This document shows, piece after piece, positions 53,420-61,611 of a DNA stretch of 64,000 bases. Positions within the stretch are counted from its first letter, which is position 1; each line of letters begins with the position of its first letter. The stretch is from assembly GCA_041674705.1 (NCBI GenBank), contig JBAYVF010000002.1, positions 83,659 through 147,658 on the forward strand, written 5' to 3'. The notes beneath the pieces are model-generated. The model did not search any database, was not told the DNA's origin, and was given only the letters and a program-made list of their open reading frames with translations. The translations under genes and the position numbers were made by a program. Source of the DNA: Aquincolibacterium sp041674705. Lineage in GTDB: Bacteria; Omnitrophota; Omnitrophia; Omnitrophales; Aquincolibacteriaceae.

Positions 53420-53833
53420 ATGATCATGGAGAAAGAACTCTTTACGAAAGTTCAGCAAACACTGGCCGGCGCGCTCGGCGTAGATGAGTCGGATATTACG
53501 CCGGAAGCTTCCCTGAAGCGGGATTTGGGCGCCGAATCCATTGATTTCATCGATATCGTTTTCCGCCTCGAAAAAGCTTTCGATCTCAAGATCCCCGCCG
53601 GAGATCTTTTTCCAAGCCATCTTCTGAACGATGAACGTTTCGTCAAAGAAGGTATGGTCACGCCGGAAGGGCTTGCAGAACTCCGCGCGAAGCTCCCTTA
53701 TCTCGAACTCGATGAATTCACCAAAGATCCGCAGATCACGAAGCTGGCGGATTGTTTTACGGTGAAGATGCTCCTTCGTTATCTTACCGACCGCCTGGGC
53801 AAGAGTTCCTGCGACGATCAATGCTGCTCGTAA
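53420..53833 (+). CDS. Acyl carrier protein with C-terminal extension
   Basis: 137 residues (ordinary ACPs have about 80). The attachment Ser is in LGAESIDFID (about residue 41). The extra 55 residues after the four-helix fold are acidic and end in SSCDDQCCS, a cysteine cluster of unknown meaning. ATG 53420 or 53426; AGGAAGGA lies upstream. Overlaps acpS by 13 bases. Dedicated carrier for this cluster. Confidence 0.88.
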   Translation: MIMEKELFTKVQQTLAGALGVDESDITPEASLKRDLGAESIDFIDIVFRLEKAFDLKIPAGDLFPSHLLNDERFVKEGMVTPEGLAELRAKLPYLELDEFTKDPQITKLADCFTVKMLLRYLTDRLGKSSCDDQCCS

Positions 53834-54204
53834 AGCAAAAGCAAGCCACGTTGCGCGGGGTGGGTGTGGATCTGGTGTCCCGCAACCGCGTGAAGCAATT
53901 CCTTTCCCGCCACGGGGATTATGTCCGAGAACGCTTTCTTAACCCTTCGGAACGCCGGTCCTTCAAACGTCTCTCCCTCCAAGAATTCGCCGAACTTTTT
54001 ACGGCCAAGGAAGCTTTTTTTAAGGCGTGCGGCGAGTCGTGGATGGGGCTTGAAGGTTTCCAGGGCATGCGGATGAAGCGATGCGACGGCGATCATTTTG
54101 AGATGGAATGGCGAACCGGTCGCACCTCCAAGTTCTACCGCGGGGAAGGCCATTTCTTCAGAAGCGGGGATCTGGTCGGCGCGCAGGCCATGATCTGGAG
54201 ATAA
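53821..54204 (+). CDS. acpS: Holo-ACP synthase (AcpS-type phosphopantetheinyl transferase)
   Basis: 127 residues with the two AcpS signatures GVGVDLVSRNRV (Mg-binding Asp) and FTAKEAFFKACGE. Attaches 4'-phosphopantetheine to the ACP encoded just before. ATG 53821 lies inside the ACP end; the longer frame from 53752 is inside the ACP gene and is rejected. It may be a second, cluster-specific copy. Confidence 0.87.
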   Translation: MLLVKQKQATLRGVGVDLVSRNRVKQFLSRHGDYVRERFLNPSERRSFKRLSLQEFAELFTAKEAFFKACGESWMGLEGFQGMRMKRCDGDHFEMEWRTGRTSKFYRGEGHFFRSGDLVGAQAMIWR

Positions 54205-54205
54205 C

Positions 54206-54643
54206 ATGCGCTGGCTTCTTCTTGAAAAAGTCCATTCGATCCAAAAAGGAAAGAAGGCCGTTGCTTCTTCCAAAGTTCCCAAAGCTCCCTACAGTTCAGA
54301 AGTTCTTTTCGTGGAAATGATGGCGCAAACCGGCGGTCTTCTGGTCGGCGCGGAAAGTGATTACCAAAAAGATCTTATCTTCGCAAAGATCGAACATGCG
54401 ACCATCGCAAATGTTCCGAAGTCGGGGACTCCGCTTCAGATCGAGGCCTGGTCCGAAAGTCTCGGAGCGGAAGGCGGCTGGCTCGAGGCGACGATCACCT
54501 GCGCTGAAGGATTGGTCGCAAGGGCGAAGCTTCTGCTGATGGCCGTGAGCGGGCTTTCCGCGGGGCAGACGAAGTCGATCACATTTCATGAGGCTTTCAT
54601 GAATCATTTTAACGTTCGCGAGAAGATCCTCCCACGTTCATGA
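54206..54643 (+). CDS. Hotdog-fold protein lacking the dehydratase His
   Basis: 145 residues that align with FabZ-like dehydratases: the central helix reads VLFVEMMAQTGGLLVGA, but the preceding catalytic H-F-P is replaced by APYSSE. So it is probably non-catalytic, or acts as a thioesterase or a dehydratase partner, as in aryl-polyene-type clusters. It overlaps the next start by four bases. Confidence 0.7.
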   Translation: MRWLLLEKVHSIQKGKKAVASSKVPKAPYSSEVLFVEMMAQTGGLLVGAESDYQKDLIFAKIEHATIANVPKSGTPLQIEAWSESLGAEGGWLEATITCAEGLVARAKLLLMAVSGLSAGQTKSITFHEAFMNHFNVREKILPRS

Positions 54644-55926
54644 GCGACAAACGCCGTGTTGTGATCACAGGTTTCGGGGTCATTACGCCGTGCGGGAACG
54701 GCTGGGAGGCTTACTGGGACGCCGCGCTTCACGGGCGTTCTGCGATCCGGAGTTCCGATCCGCTTAAGCTGAATTCTTCCTCATTCAAATACGCCGGAAT
54801 GTTGCCCCGGTTCGATCCCAAAGAATTCATCGAGAACAAAAAATCCATCAAGCTGATGTCCCGTGAGATCCAGATGGCGGTGGCCGCAAGCCGCCTGGCG
54901 CTCCAGGACGCAAAACTTTCTCCGGAAAATTATGACCCGACACGTGTTGGCGTGACGCTCGGGACCGGGATCATTAATAACGATCTTGATGAGATCGGGG
55001 TGGGTTTTAAGAACGGCCTGGATGAAAACGGCCATTTTTCCATGACGAAATTCGGGCAGGACGGCATCCGCTCGCTTTTCCCGCTCTGGTTTCTGAAATA
55101 TCTTCCCAATATGCCGGCCTGTCATGTTTCAGTTGCGAATCATCTCCGGGGTCCGAACAATACCATTACGACGTCTTCGGCTGCGAGCACGCAGGCGATC
55201 GGGGAAGCGTACCGTGTGATCGAACGCGGGGATGCGGACATCATGCTGGCGGGCGGCACGGACTCGAAGCTTAACGCGATGGGAGTCTCGCGATTTCAGC
55301 TTCTCGGACTTCTTTCAACGCGCGAGGAATCTCCCGAAAAAGTTTACTGTCCTTTTGACAAAAAACATGACGGGATCGTTCTGGGTGAAGGCGCCGGGAT
55401 CCTGGTGCTGGAATCTCTTGAGAGCGCGAAAAAACGCGGGGCCTCGATCTATGCCGAGATCGCAGGATACGGATCCTCCTCGGATTTTAATTATGACCCG
55501 CGCGATCCTGATGATTTTACGGGAAAGCGCGTGGCGATCCGTCGTGCCCTTGAAGACGCTACGCTTGAACCCGCCGACGTGGATGTTCTTGTGGCCAACG
55601 GAAGCGGCATCCCCCAGGAGGATGTTCAAGAGTCGCTTGCCGTTCATTCTTTTTATTCTTCCACTTTCAAAAAACTTCATGTCACCGCCGTTAAGCCCGT
55701 GACCGGGAACCTGGTTTACGGGACGGGAAGTATCGAGGCAGTGGTTGCGGCGCTCGTTACAAAAAAAGGGCAGGTGCCTCCGGTCACGAATCTCCGGGAT
55801 CCGGATCCGAAGTGTTCGTTGCCGTTCGTTAAAGATAAGGCGAAATCTTGTTCCGTGAACGTGGCCGTCTTGAATACGTTTGGATTTGGCGGCCAGAACG
55901 CATCGTTGGTATTCAAAAAATGTTAA
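54640..55926 (+). CDS. Ketosynthase-like chain-length-factor homologue, catalytic residues lost
   Basis: 428 residues, full thiolase-fold KAS II length. The nucleophile Cys is replaced by Ser (ITTSSAAST, Ser180). The first His is Asn (VANGSG), and the second is Asn (TGNLVYGTG). This matches the role of chain-length factors, which dimerise with an active ketosynthase. The active partner is the next gene, overlapping by seven bases. Family assignment is certain; loss of condensation activity is inferred from the residues. Confidence 0.88.
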   Translation: MSDKRRVVITGFGVITPCGNGWEAYWDAALHGRSAIRSSDPLKLNSSSFKYAGMLPRFDPKEFIENKKSIKLMSREIQMAVAASRLALQDAKLSPENYDPTRVGVTLGTGIINNDLDEIGVGFKNGLDENGHFSMTKFGQDGIRSLFPLWFLKYLPNMPACHVSVANHLRGPNNTITTSSAASTQAIGEAYRVIERGDADIMLAGGTDSKLNAMGVSRFQLLGLLSTREESPEKVYCPFDKKHDGIVLGEGAGILVLESLESAKKRGASIYAEIAGYGSSSDFNYDPRDPDDFTGKRVAIRRALEDATLEPADVDVLVANGSGIPQEDVQESLAVHSFYSSTFKKLHVTAVKPVTGNLVYGTGSIEAVVAALVTKKGQVPPVTNLRDPDPKCSLPFVKDKAKSCSVNVAVLNTFGFGGQNASLVFKKC

Positions 55927-57218
55927 AACGTCGTGTCGTAGTCACAGGCGTGGGGGCCGTAACGCCTCTTGGGAATTCGGTGCGCGATACCTGGCTTCGT
56001 TTGACCCAGGGGAAATCGGGGATCGGGCCGATCACGCTTTTTGATGCGAGCCGTTTTCCGACGCGCATTGCGGGCGAGGTGAAAGGATTCTCCTTTGAAA
56101 AATGGCTGGAGCGCAACCCGCCGCTTGCCTGCGCAGGCCGGAGCACTTTTTTTGCGCTTCAGGCTGCGGCCGAAGCCTACAAAAATGCCAGTTTAGAACC
56201 GCTCGTCGTGAATCCAAACCGCTTCGGCATTTATTTTGGCGCGGGCGACAGCGGGATCGATTTTGATCCCTTTATCAAGACGCTGGTGCCGTCTTTTACA
56301 AATGGAGGCGCCGAGATCGTGGATAAAGGGAAATATCTTCAGGACGCGAGCCGGCACATGAGCGCTCTTCGGGAACTTGAAACGCAGCCCTTCATGACCG
56401 TGACGCATCTGACACGTCTTTTTGATATTCGCGGGCCGGTCTCAAATTGTTTGACGGCGTGCGCGGCGTCGTCGCAGGCGATCGGCGAAGCTTTTGAATG
56501 GATCCGGCGCGGGGATGCCGACGTGATGATGGCCGGCGGTTCCCACTCGATGATCTACCCGATGGGCGTTGCCGGGTTCAGTTTATTGACCGCGCTTTCT
56601 ACTCGTAATGACGAGCCGGAAAAAGCCTCGCGGCCGTTCGATAAAAAACGGGACGGGTTCGTGATCGGCGAGGGCGCGGGGGTGCTGATCCTGGAAGAGT
56701 TGGAGCACGCGCGGAAGCGCAAGGCGCCGATCCATGGAGAAGTCGTGGGCTACGGCTCCACGGCGGACGCGTATCGCCTGACCGATATGGATCCGGAAGG
56801 CCGGGGCGCGGCTCGCGCAATGGAAATTGCGATGGAAAAAGCTTGCGTTGGGCCCCATAATGTTGATTATATTAACGCGCATGGCACTTCCACCGCAGTG
56901 AATGACTCGCTGGAAACCCTCGTTATCAAAAAAGTAATGGGCGACTACGCGTCGAAAATCCCTGTAAGCTCGACGAAATCCATGCTCGGACATATGATCG
57001 CGGCTGCGGGCGGGGTCGAAGCGATCATTTGTTTGATGGCGATGCGCGATTCGGTGATCCCACCGACGATCAATTATGAAGAGCCGGATCCCGAGTGCGA
57101 TCTGGATTATGTGCCGAACACGGCCCGGCGTTCGAATGTAAATGTAGCGCTCTCCAACTCGTTCGGGTTCGGAGGACAGAATATTTGTTTGGCTTTAAGG
57201 AGATACGATGCCTCATAA
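55920..57218 (+). CDS. Beta-ketoacyl-ACP synthase (KAS II/FabF-like), active
   Basis: 432 residues. Cys181 in TACAASSQ, His in NAHGTST and His in SMLGHMIAAAGG: a complete Cys-His-His triad. Condenses malonyl-ACP with the growing chain. ATG 55920 overlaps the stop of the inactive partner, suggesting a 1:1 heterodimer. The following reductase gene overlaps by 11 bases. Confidence 0.93.
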   Translation: MLKRRVVVTGVGAVTPLGNSVRDTWLRLTQGKSGIGPITLFDASRFPTRIAGEVKGFSFEKWLERNPPLACAGRSTFFALQAAAEAYKNASLEPLVVNPNRFGIYFGAGDSGIDFDPFIKTLVPSFTNGGAEIVDKGKYLQDASRHMSALRELETQPFMTVTHLTRLFDIRGPVSNCLTACAASSQAIGEAFEWIRRGDADVMMAGGSHSMIYPMGVAGFSLLTALSTRNDEPEKASRPFDKKRDGFVIGEGAGVLILEELEHARKRKAPIHGEVVGYGSTADAYRLTDMDPEGRGAARAMEIAMEKACVGPHNVDYINAHGTSTAVNDSLETLVIKKVMGDYASKIPVSSTKSMLGHMIAAAGGVEAIICLMAMRDSVIPPTINYEEPDPECDLDYVPNTARRSNVNVALSNSFGFGGQNICLALRRYDAS

Positions 57219-58302
57219 CTTGATCTTTATGACCGGCGCGACCGGTGTGTTGGGACAGGACCTCGTCAAGGAGCTGCTTCGGACAACGAATTCCCAGATC
57301 GCGCTCCTAGCCCGCGCGAAAAACCGCGCCTCTCATTCCGACCGGGTCAAAAAGATCCTCACTTCGATCGGCATCGATTCTCATCTGGGTTCCCGCGTTC
57401 ATGTGGTCGAAGGGGACGTGACACAGCACAAATTTGGTCTCAAAAAAGCCGATCTCGAATATCTGGAACGCGAATGCAAGGTTTTCTACCACATCGCCGC
57501 TCTCACGGCCTTGAACGGGACGGAGAAGGAATGCCAGCAGATCAATGTGGGAGGGACTGAGCACGCTCTTGAATTAGCCTGGGATCTCCGAAAAAAAGGA
57601 AAGCTCGAACGTTTCATCTATTTCAGCACGGCGTTCGTGGCCGGAAGCGTGTGGGACCATTGTTCCAAGGAAGATGAACTGCCGGCCAAGCCTGTCTTTG
57701 CGAACTATTACGAGTCGAGCAAGTACAAGGCGGAGACTAAGGTTCGCGAGGCGATGGCGAAGGGTCTTCCCGTCACGATCATTCGTCCGAGCATTGTGGT
57801 GGGCCATTCCGAAACCGGCGTGGTGTCGGATTTTAATGTGATCTATCCTTTCATCAAGCTTTTTGCCCACGGAGTGCTTTCCAAGATCCCCACGCATCGC
57901 GAAAACACGTTCAATATCGTGCCCATTGATTTTGTGATCCGCGCGACTTGCGCGATCGTTAAGGACCCGCGGAGCATCAATAAAGCTTTTCATGTGGTGG
58001 CGCCGAAACCGCCGTCGATCGGCATGCTTCTCAGGGTGGGGGAAGAAGAATATTCGGCCATTCCTCCGATCGAGGTGATCGACCCTAAACATTTCAAAAA
58101 AAACAAAATGGGCGCGCAGGAGCAAATGGTCTTCGCGATGCTGGAGCCTTACTTGGGATATCTAAACGGGCAGCTCACATTCGACACCACCAACACCCGC
58201 GAGATCTTGCGCGGCACAGGGATCCCCATGCCCAAGACCGACCATGCTTTCCTCAAGACCCTGATCCGTTATGCCGTTAAAGTCGGGTATCTGGCGATCT
58301 AA
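57208..58302 (+). CDS. Thioester reductase / male-sterility-type NAD(P)-dependent reductase
   Basis: 364 residues, extended SDR. TGATGVLGQDLVKELL for the nucleotide, FSTAFVAG, YYESSKYKAE with the catalytic Tyr-x3-Lys, and IIRPSIVVG. This combination is typical of NAD-binding_4 (fatty acyl-CoA reductase / thioester reductase) proteins, so it probably releases the ACP-bound chain as an aldehyde or alcohol. A sugar epimerase is a less likely alternative. Confidence 0.78.
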   Translation: MPHNLIFMTGATGVLGQDLVKELLRTTNSQIALLARAKNRASHSDRVKKILTSIGIDSHLGSRVHVVEGDVTQHKFGLKKADLEYLERECKVFYHIAALTALNGTEKECQQINVGGTEHALELAWDLRKKGKLERFIYFSTAFVAGSVWDHCSKEDELPAKPVFANYYESSKYKAETKVREAMAKGLPVTIIRPSIVVGHSETGVVSDFNVIYPFIKLFAHGVLSKIPTHRENTFNIVPIDFVIRATCAIVKDPRSINKAFHVVAPKPPSIGMLLRVGEEEYSAIPPIEVIDPKHFKKNKMGAQEQMVFAMLEPYLGYLNGQLTFDTTNTREILRGTGIPMPKTDHAFLKTLIRYAVKVGYLAI

Positions 58303-58340
58303 AAATATTATTGTCATCAAAACTCTAAGGAGAAAATTCA

Positions 58341-58679
58341 ATGAAAAATAAAATGGTTTCGATCTTGATCCTGGCGCTTTTAAACCTCTGGATCCCTTAT
58401 GCGAACGCCGAAAATTCCCAGGATCTGGATCCGATGGTCTCTCCGGATGCTCAAGCGACCGTGACGGAAGACACTTCTACGGGCGCCATGACTGCCGGAC
58501 AAGCAAGCAATGTAGTGAGCACCACCGATACAGTCACGCCGGAGAAGAAAGTCGAAGAACCCAAAAAGGAAAAATCTAAGAAATCCTCGAAGAAGAAATC
58601 TTCCGAGAAAAATTCCGAGAAGAAAAAGAAGAAGACGCCTCCGGCAAGCACCAAGAAACACAAGAAAAGTTCCCGCTAG
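58341..58679 (+). CDS. Lys-rich secreted protein
   Basis: 112 residues. Signal peptide ending YANA (about 23), then a Thr/Ser/Ala-rich linker and a C-terminal 50 residues that are mostly Lys, Ser and Glu. It may bind anionic polymers or the cell wall. No family. AAGGAG precedes ATG 58341. Confidence 0.6.
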   Translation: MKNKMVSILILALLNLWIPYANAENSQDLDPMVSPDAQATVTEDTSTGAMTAGQASNVVSTTDTVTPEKKVEEPKKEKSKKSSKKKSSEKNSEKKKKKTPPASTKKHKKSSR

Positions 58680-58694
58680 GAATTTCCGAGCTTT

Positions 58695-58740
58695 AAAGGG
58701 CGTTGCTCCGGGTATCGGCCCGGGACAACGCCCTTTTTCT
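58695..58740. terminator. Strong rho-independent terminator
   Basis: AAAGGGCGTTG (58695-58705) and CAACGCCCTTT (58726-58736) form an 11-bp stem with an internal CCGGG/CCCGG hairpin, followed by a T-rich run. It lies between convergent genes. Confidence 0.88.
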
Positions 58741-58746
58741 TTTTAG

Positions 58747-59907
58747 CTAACGCCAGTGGGTCTGACGTTTCAAGAGGGCCATTTGGGAGGCGTCGAGGAG
58801 GATCGCTGTGAAGACCAGCGCCGCAAGCGGGTGGAGAAGCGCGTAACTTTTTTTAGCTTTGACAATCGCGTAAGCCGTTCGAGCGGTGGCCAGAATGATC
58901 GCGAGGATCAAGACGCAGAGTAACAGGGAAAGAGAAAAGTGAGCCGAAAGTGCGATCAAGGCTATGAGCGGGAAAACGGAAAAGAAAAAAACGCTCAGGG
59001 CGCATTTGAGGATCGGTAAAGGCTTTTGTTCGAACGCGTGAAGAAAGATCCGCCGCCAGCCGCGCCAAATCGCGTCAAAGGAGTCGTACATCCGCGTGCC
59101 GTAGAGCTCCATTCCGAAAGCGCACATGGCGCGGGCTCCCAGTTCCTTCGTTTTTTTCATGATCGCGAAGTCTTCGAGGAAAGCTTCTTTCACGCCCTCA
59201 TGCCCGCCGATCTTCCGGTAATGGTTCGCGTTGAGAAGCAGGTATTGGCCGTTTGCGAAATAAACCCTGGATTTTGGGTCGTTGATCTTTCGGAGGGGGA
59301 ACCAGAGTCCCATATAGCTCATGGCACAGGGCTGAATAAGATTTTCCCAAAAACCATGGGCGAGGCAGCGAGGCAGGAGCGTCAGGAGGTCGAGCTTCTT
59401 TTCTTCCGCAAAAGATAACGAGGCGTTAACGCTTCCAGGCTCATGACGCGTGTCCGCGTCGGTGAGAAGCAGCCAATCCCCCGTGGCGTGCTGGACCCCG
59501 AGATGAAGAGCGAAATTTTTTCCGGTCCATCCTTTAGGGGTGGGGGGAGTGTTAAGGTATTTGAATTTTGAACGCGGATTTCCGGTTCCGATCTCAACGG
59601 CGCCCAAGTCTTTTAGAATCGCCTCAGTGCGGTCGGTCGAGCAATTGTTGATAACGATCACCTCATCGCCTTCGCGGAGTTCGGTGAGAAAGGGTTTGAC
59701 GCAATCCGCGATATTTTTCGCTTCATTTTTAGCAGGAATGAGTATTGAAACCCTGCCGTGCCGGAGTGGGGAACCGGTAAGCTTAAGAGTTGGCGCGTAT
59801 TTTAATTCCGATAGGGAACGCCAGGTGCGGTAGAGCCATCCTCCCAGAAGGAAGAGGAGAAAAAAAGGGGTTGCAGTAAAGATGATTTCCATAGGATAGG
59901 GCATCAT
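58747..59907 (-). CDS. Membrane family-2 glycosyltransferase (HpnB/CrtQ-like)
   Basis: 386 residues. One N-terminal membrane helix, a GT-A domain starting VSILIPAKNEAKNI with metal-binding DAD (LLTDADTRHE), and three C-terminal membrane helices. The pattern resembles hopanoid- or carotenoid-associated glycosyltransferases. It may glycosylate the lipid made by the neighbouring cluster. Convergent with the Lys-rich protein gene. Start 59907 or 59892; neither has a good ribosome site. Confidence 0.82.
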   Translation of the reverse strand: MMPYPMEIIFTATPFFLLFLLGGWLYRTWRSLSELKYAPTLKLTGSPLRHGRVSILIPAKNEAKNIADCVKPFLTELREGDEVIVINNCSTDRTEAILKDLGAVEIGTGNPRSKFKYLNTPPTPKGWTGKNFALHLGVQHATGDWLLLTDADTRHEPGSVNASLSFAEEKKLDLLTLLPRCLAHGFWENLIQPCAMSYMGLWFPLRKINDPKSRVYFANGQYLLLNANHYRKIGGHEGVKEAFLEDFAIMKKTKELGARAMCAFGMELYGTRMYDSFDAIWRGWRRIFLHAFEQKPLPILKCALSVFFFSVFPLIALIALSAHFSLSLLLCVLILAIILATARTAYAIVKAKKSYALLHPLAALVFTAILLDASQMALLKRQTHWR

Positions 59908-59938
59908 AACAAATGTCTAAAACGGGTCAAGGTAAATA

Positions 59939-60022
59939 GTCCCAATGCTTATCAATTTCCGCAAAGCGGAAATTGGGGCAATCCCGACTACCTTTTCTGA
60001 AAAGAAAATAAAAGTCGGGATT
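59939..60022 (+). repeat. Dispersed double-hairpin element, copy C (84 nt)
   Basis: The best-preserved copy: GTCCCAAT, perfect 10-bp first hairpin CAATTTCCGC/GCGGAAATTG with loop AAA, ATTGGGGC, and perfect 10-bp second hairpin AATCCCGACT/AGTCGGGATT (59980-59989/60013-60022) around a 23-nt loop. It lies between the divergent glycosyltransferase and lysS promoters. Confidence 0.9.
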
Positions 60023-60036
60023 GAGGTATCCGTCAA

Positions 60037-60065
60037 TTGACCCCGTCTAGAAACTAACATATAAT
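60037..60065 (+). promoter_or_regulatory. Sigma-70 promoter of lysS
   Basis: TTGACC (60037-60042) and TATAAT (60060-60065) with 17-bp spacing. Transcription would start near 60072, giving a leader of about 129 nt that contains all six arms of the interlocked repeats. Confidence 0.78.
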
Positions 60066-60118
60066 AACGACTCCAATCGTCTTAAATCATTGAGCATCAA
60101 GGAATAAGGATAAGTCTA

Positions 60119-60198
60119 ATACCGCATCGTATTTTTTTAAATTTAGGGGTATGCGGTATAGTACTGTTAACCCCTAAAATTAAATGGAGAACAGTACT
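60119..60198 (+). promoter_or_regulatory. lysS leader: three interlocked 9-bp inverted repeats
   Basis: A ATACCGCAT (60119-60127) pairs with ATGCGGTAT (60151-60159). B TTTAGGGGT (60142-60150) pairs with ACCCCTAAA (60170-60178). C AGTACTGTT (60160-60168) pairs with AACAGTACT (60190-60198). The order is A B A' C B' C', so B excludes A and C. With A plus C formed, GGAGA (60185-60189) lies in the C loop next to the stem that ends two bases before ATG 60201. With B formed, the ribosome site is open. Confidence 0.7.
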
Positions 60199-60200
60199 AA

Positions 60201-61601
60201 ATGGACACATCAGATTACGGGCACAGGTTTCTCCCCAAGGATTCTCTTGCGGAAATTCGCGCAAATTTTCAGGAGGGTCGTAAGGTGCGTGTGGCGGGGC
60301 GTCTCATGACGCGCCGGGACATGGGGAAGAGCGCGTTCGCGGACTTAAAGGATGAAGGCGCCCGGATGCAGATCTATGCGAAAAAAGATATTCTCGGCGA
60401 AGAGAACTATAAGTTTTTTACAGGGTTGTCTCTTGGGGACATTATCGGTCTCGAGGGAGAGCTGTTTAATTCCAAGACTGGGGAACCGACGATCAAGGTT
60501 GAAAAGTTTGAGCGGCTTTCCAAGATTGTTCGTACACTGCCTGAAAAGTGGCATGGGCTGAAGGATGTCGAGACTCGCTATCGTCATCGTTATGTGGATC
60601 TGATCTCAAACGATGAAGTGCGGGCAACCTTCAAGGCGCGAAGCCGGATCATCCGGGAGATCCGCGCGTTCCTGGACAAAAAGGATTTCATGGAAGTAGA
60701 AACGCCCATGATGCAGCCTCTGGCCGGCGGCGCCCGGGCGAAACCTTTCGTGACGCACCACCACACGCTTCACACGGATCTTTTTCTTCGCGTGGCGCCG
60801 GAACTTTATCTCAAGCGGCTTCTCGTAGGCGGTTTCGAAAAGGTTTATGAGATCAACCGCAATTTCAGGAACGAAGGTATTTCCGTTCGTCATAATCCGG
60901 AATTTACGATGATGGAACTTTATCAGGCGTATGCGGATTACGATGACATGATGAATATCACCGAAGAGCTGACGCATCATCTCGTGATGATGCTTTACGG
61001 GAAAGACGAGATCCCTTACGGCGACAAGACCTTGAATTTCAAGCGGCCCTGGAAACGTGTTTCGTTTTACGGCGCGCTTCAGGAAGCGACGGGTATGGAT
61101 TTTCGCAAGGTGAATGTGCGCGACGCCGCCAAGAAGTTGCATGTCGAGATCTCGGAAAAAATGGAAGATATCGACGTCCTAAACGAGATCTTCGGGGAAA
61201 AAGTGGAAAAGGATTGTTGGGATCCTGTTTTTGTGATCGATTATCCGACGGTGATGACGCCTCTGGCAAAAGCGAAGGCAGAGGACCCGGAACTCGTCTA
61301 TCGTTTCGAACTTTTTGTCGCGAAGATGGAGATCGCCAACGCTTTTTCAGAATTGAACGATCCCGCCATTCAGCGTCAGCGTCTCATGGAGCAAAAAGAG
61401 CTTATCGGAGAGTCTAAAGAGGTCGATGAAGACTTCCTGATGGCATTGGAATATGGGATGCCGCCCGCCGGTGGGTTGGGGATCGGGATCGACCGCCTGG
61501 TCATGCTGCTTACCAACCAGGCTTCCATTCGCGATGTGATCTTGTTCCCGCAACTTAAGCCTGAAAAGAAGACGATCGAACAGGCTGAGGCGGAGTCTTA
61601 A
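60201..61601 (+). CDS. lysS: Lysyl-tRNA synthetase, class II
   Basis: Charges tRNA-Lys. 466 residues, somewhat shorter than the usual 490-505. An OB-fold anticodon domain (about 25-130) is followed by a class II core with motif 2 (FRNEGISVRHNPEF) and motif 3 (GLGIGIDRLVMLLT). First gene of a lysS, lolC/E, lolD, aminotransferase run. Its leader carries an unusual putative switch. Confidence 0.97.
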   Translation: MDTSDYGHRFLPKDSLAEIRANFQEGRKVRVAGRLMTRRDMGKSAFADLKDEGARMQIYAKKDILGEENYKFFTGLSLGDIIGLEGELFNSKTGEPTIKVEKFERLSKIVRTLPEKWHGLKDVETRYRHRYVDLISNDEVRATFKARSRIIREIRAFLDKKDFMEVETPMMQPLAGGARAKPFVTHHHTLHTDLFLRVAPELYLKRLLVGGFEKVYEINRNFRNEGISVRHNPEFTMMELYQAYADYDDMMNITEELTHHLVMMLYGKDEIPYGDKTLNFKRPWKRVSFYGALQEATGMDFRKVNVRDAAKKLHVEISEKMEDIDVLNEIFGEKVEKDCWDPVFVIDYPTVMTPLAKAKAEDPELVYRFELFVAKMEIANAFSELNDPAIQRQRLMEQKELIGESKEVDEDFLMALEYGMPPAGGLGIGIDRLVMLLTNQASIRDVILFPQLKPEKKTIEQAEAES

Positions 61602-61611
61602 AGGAGCTCGT

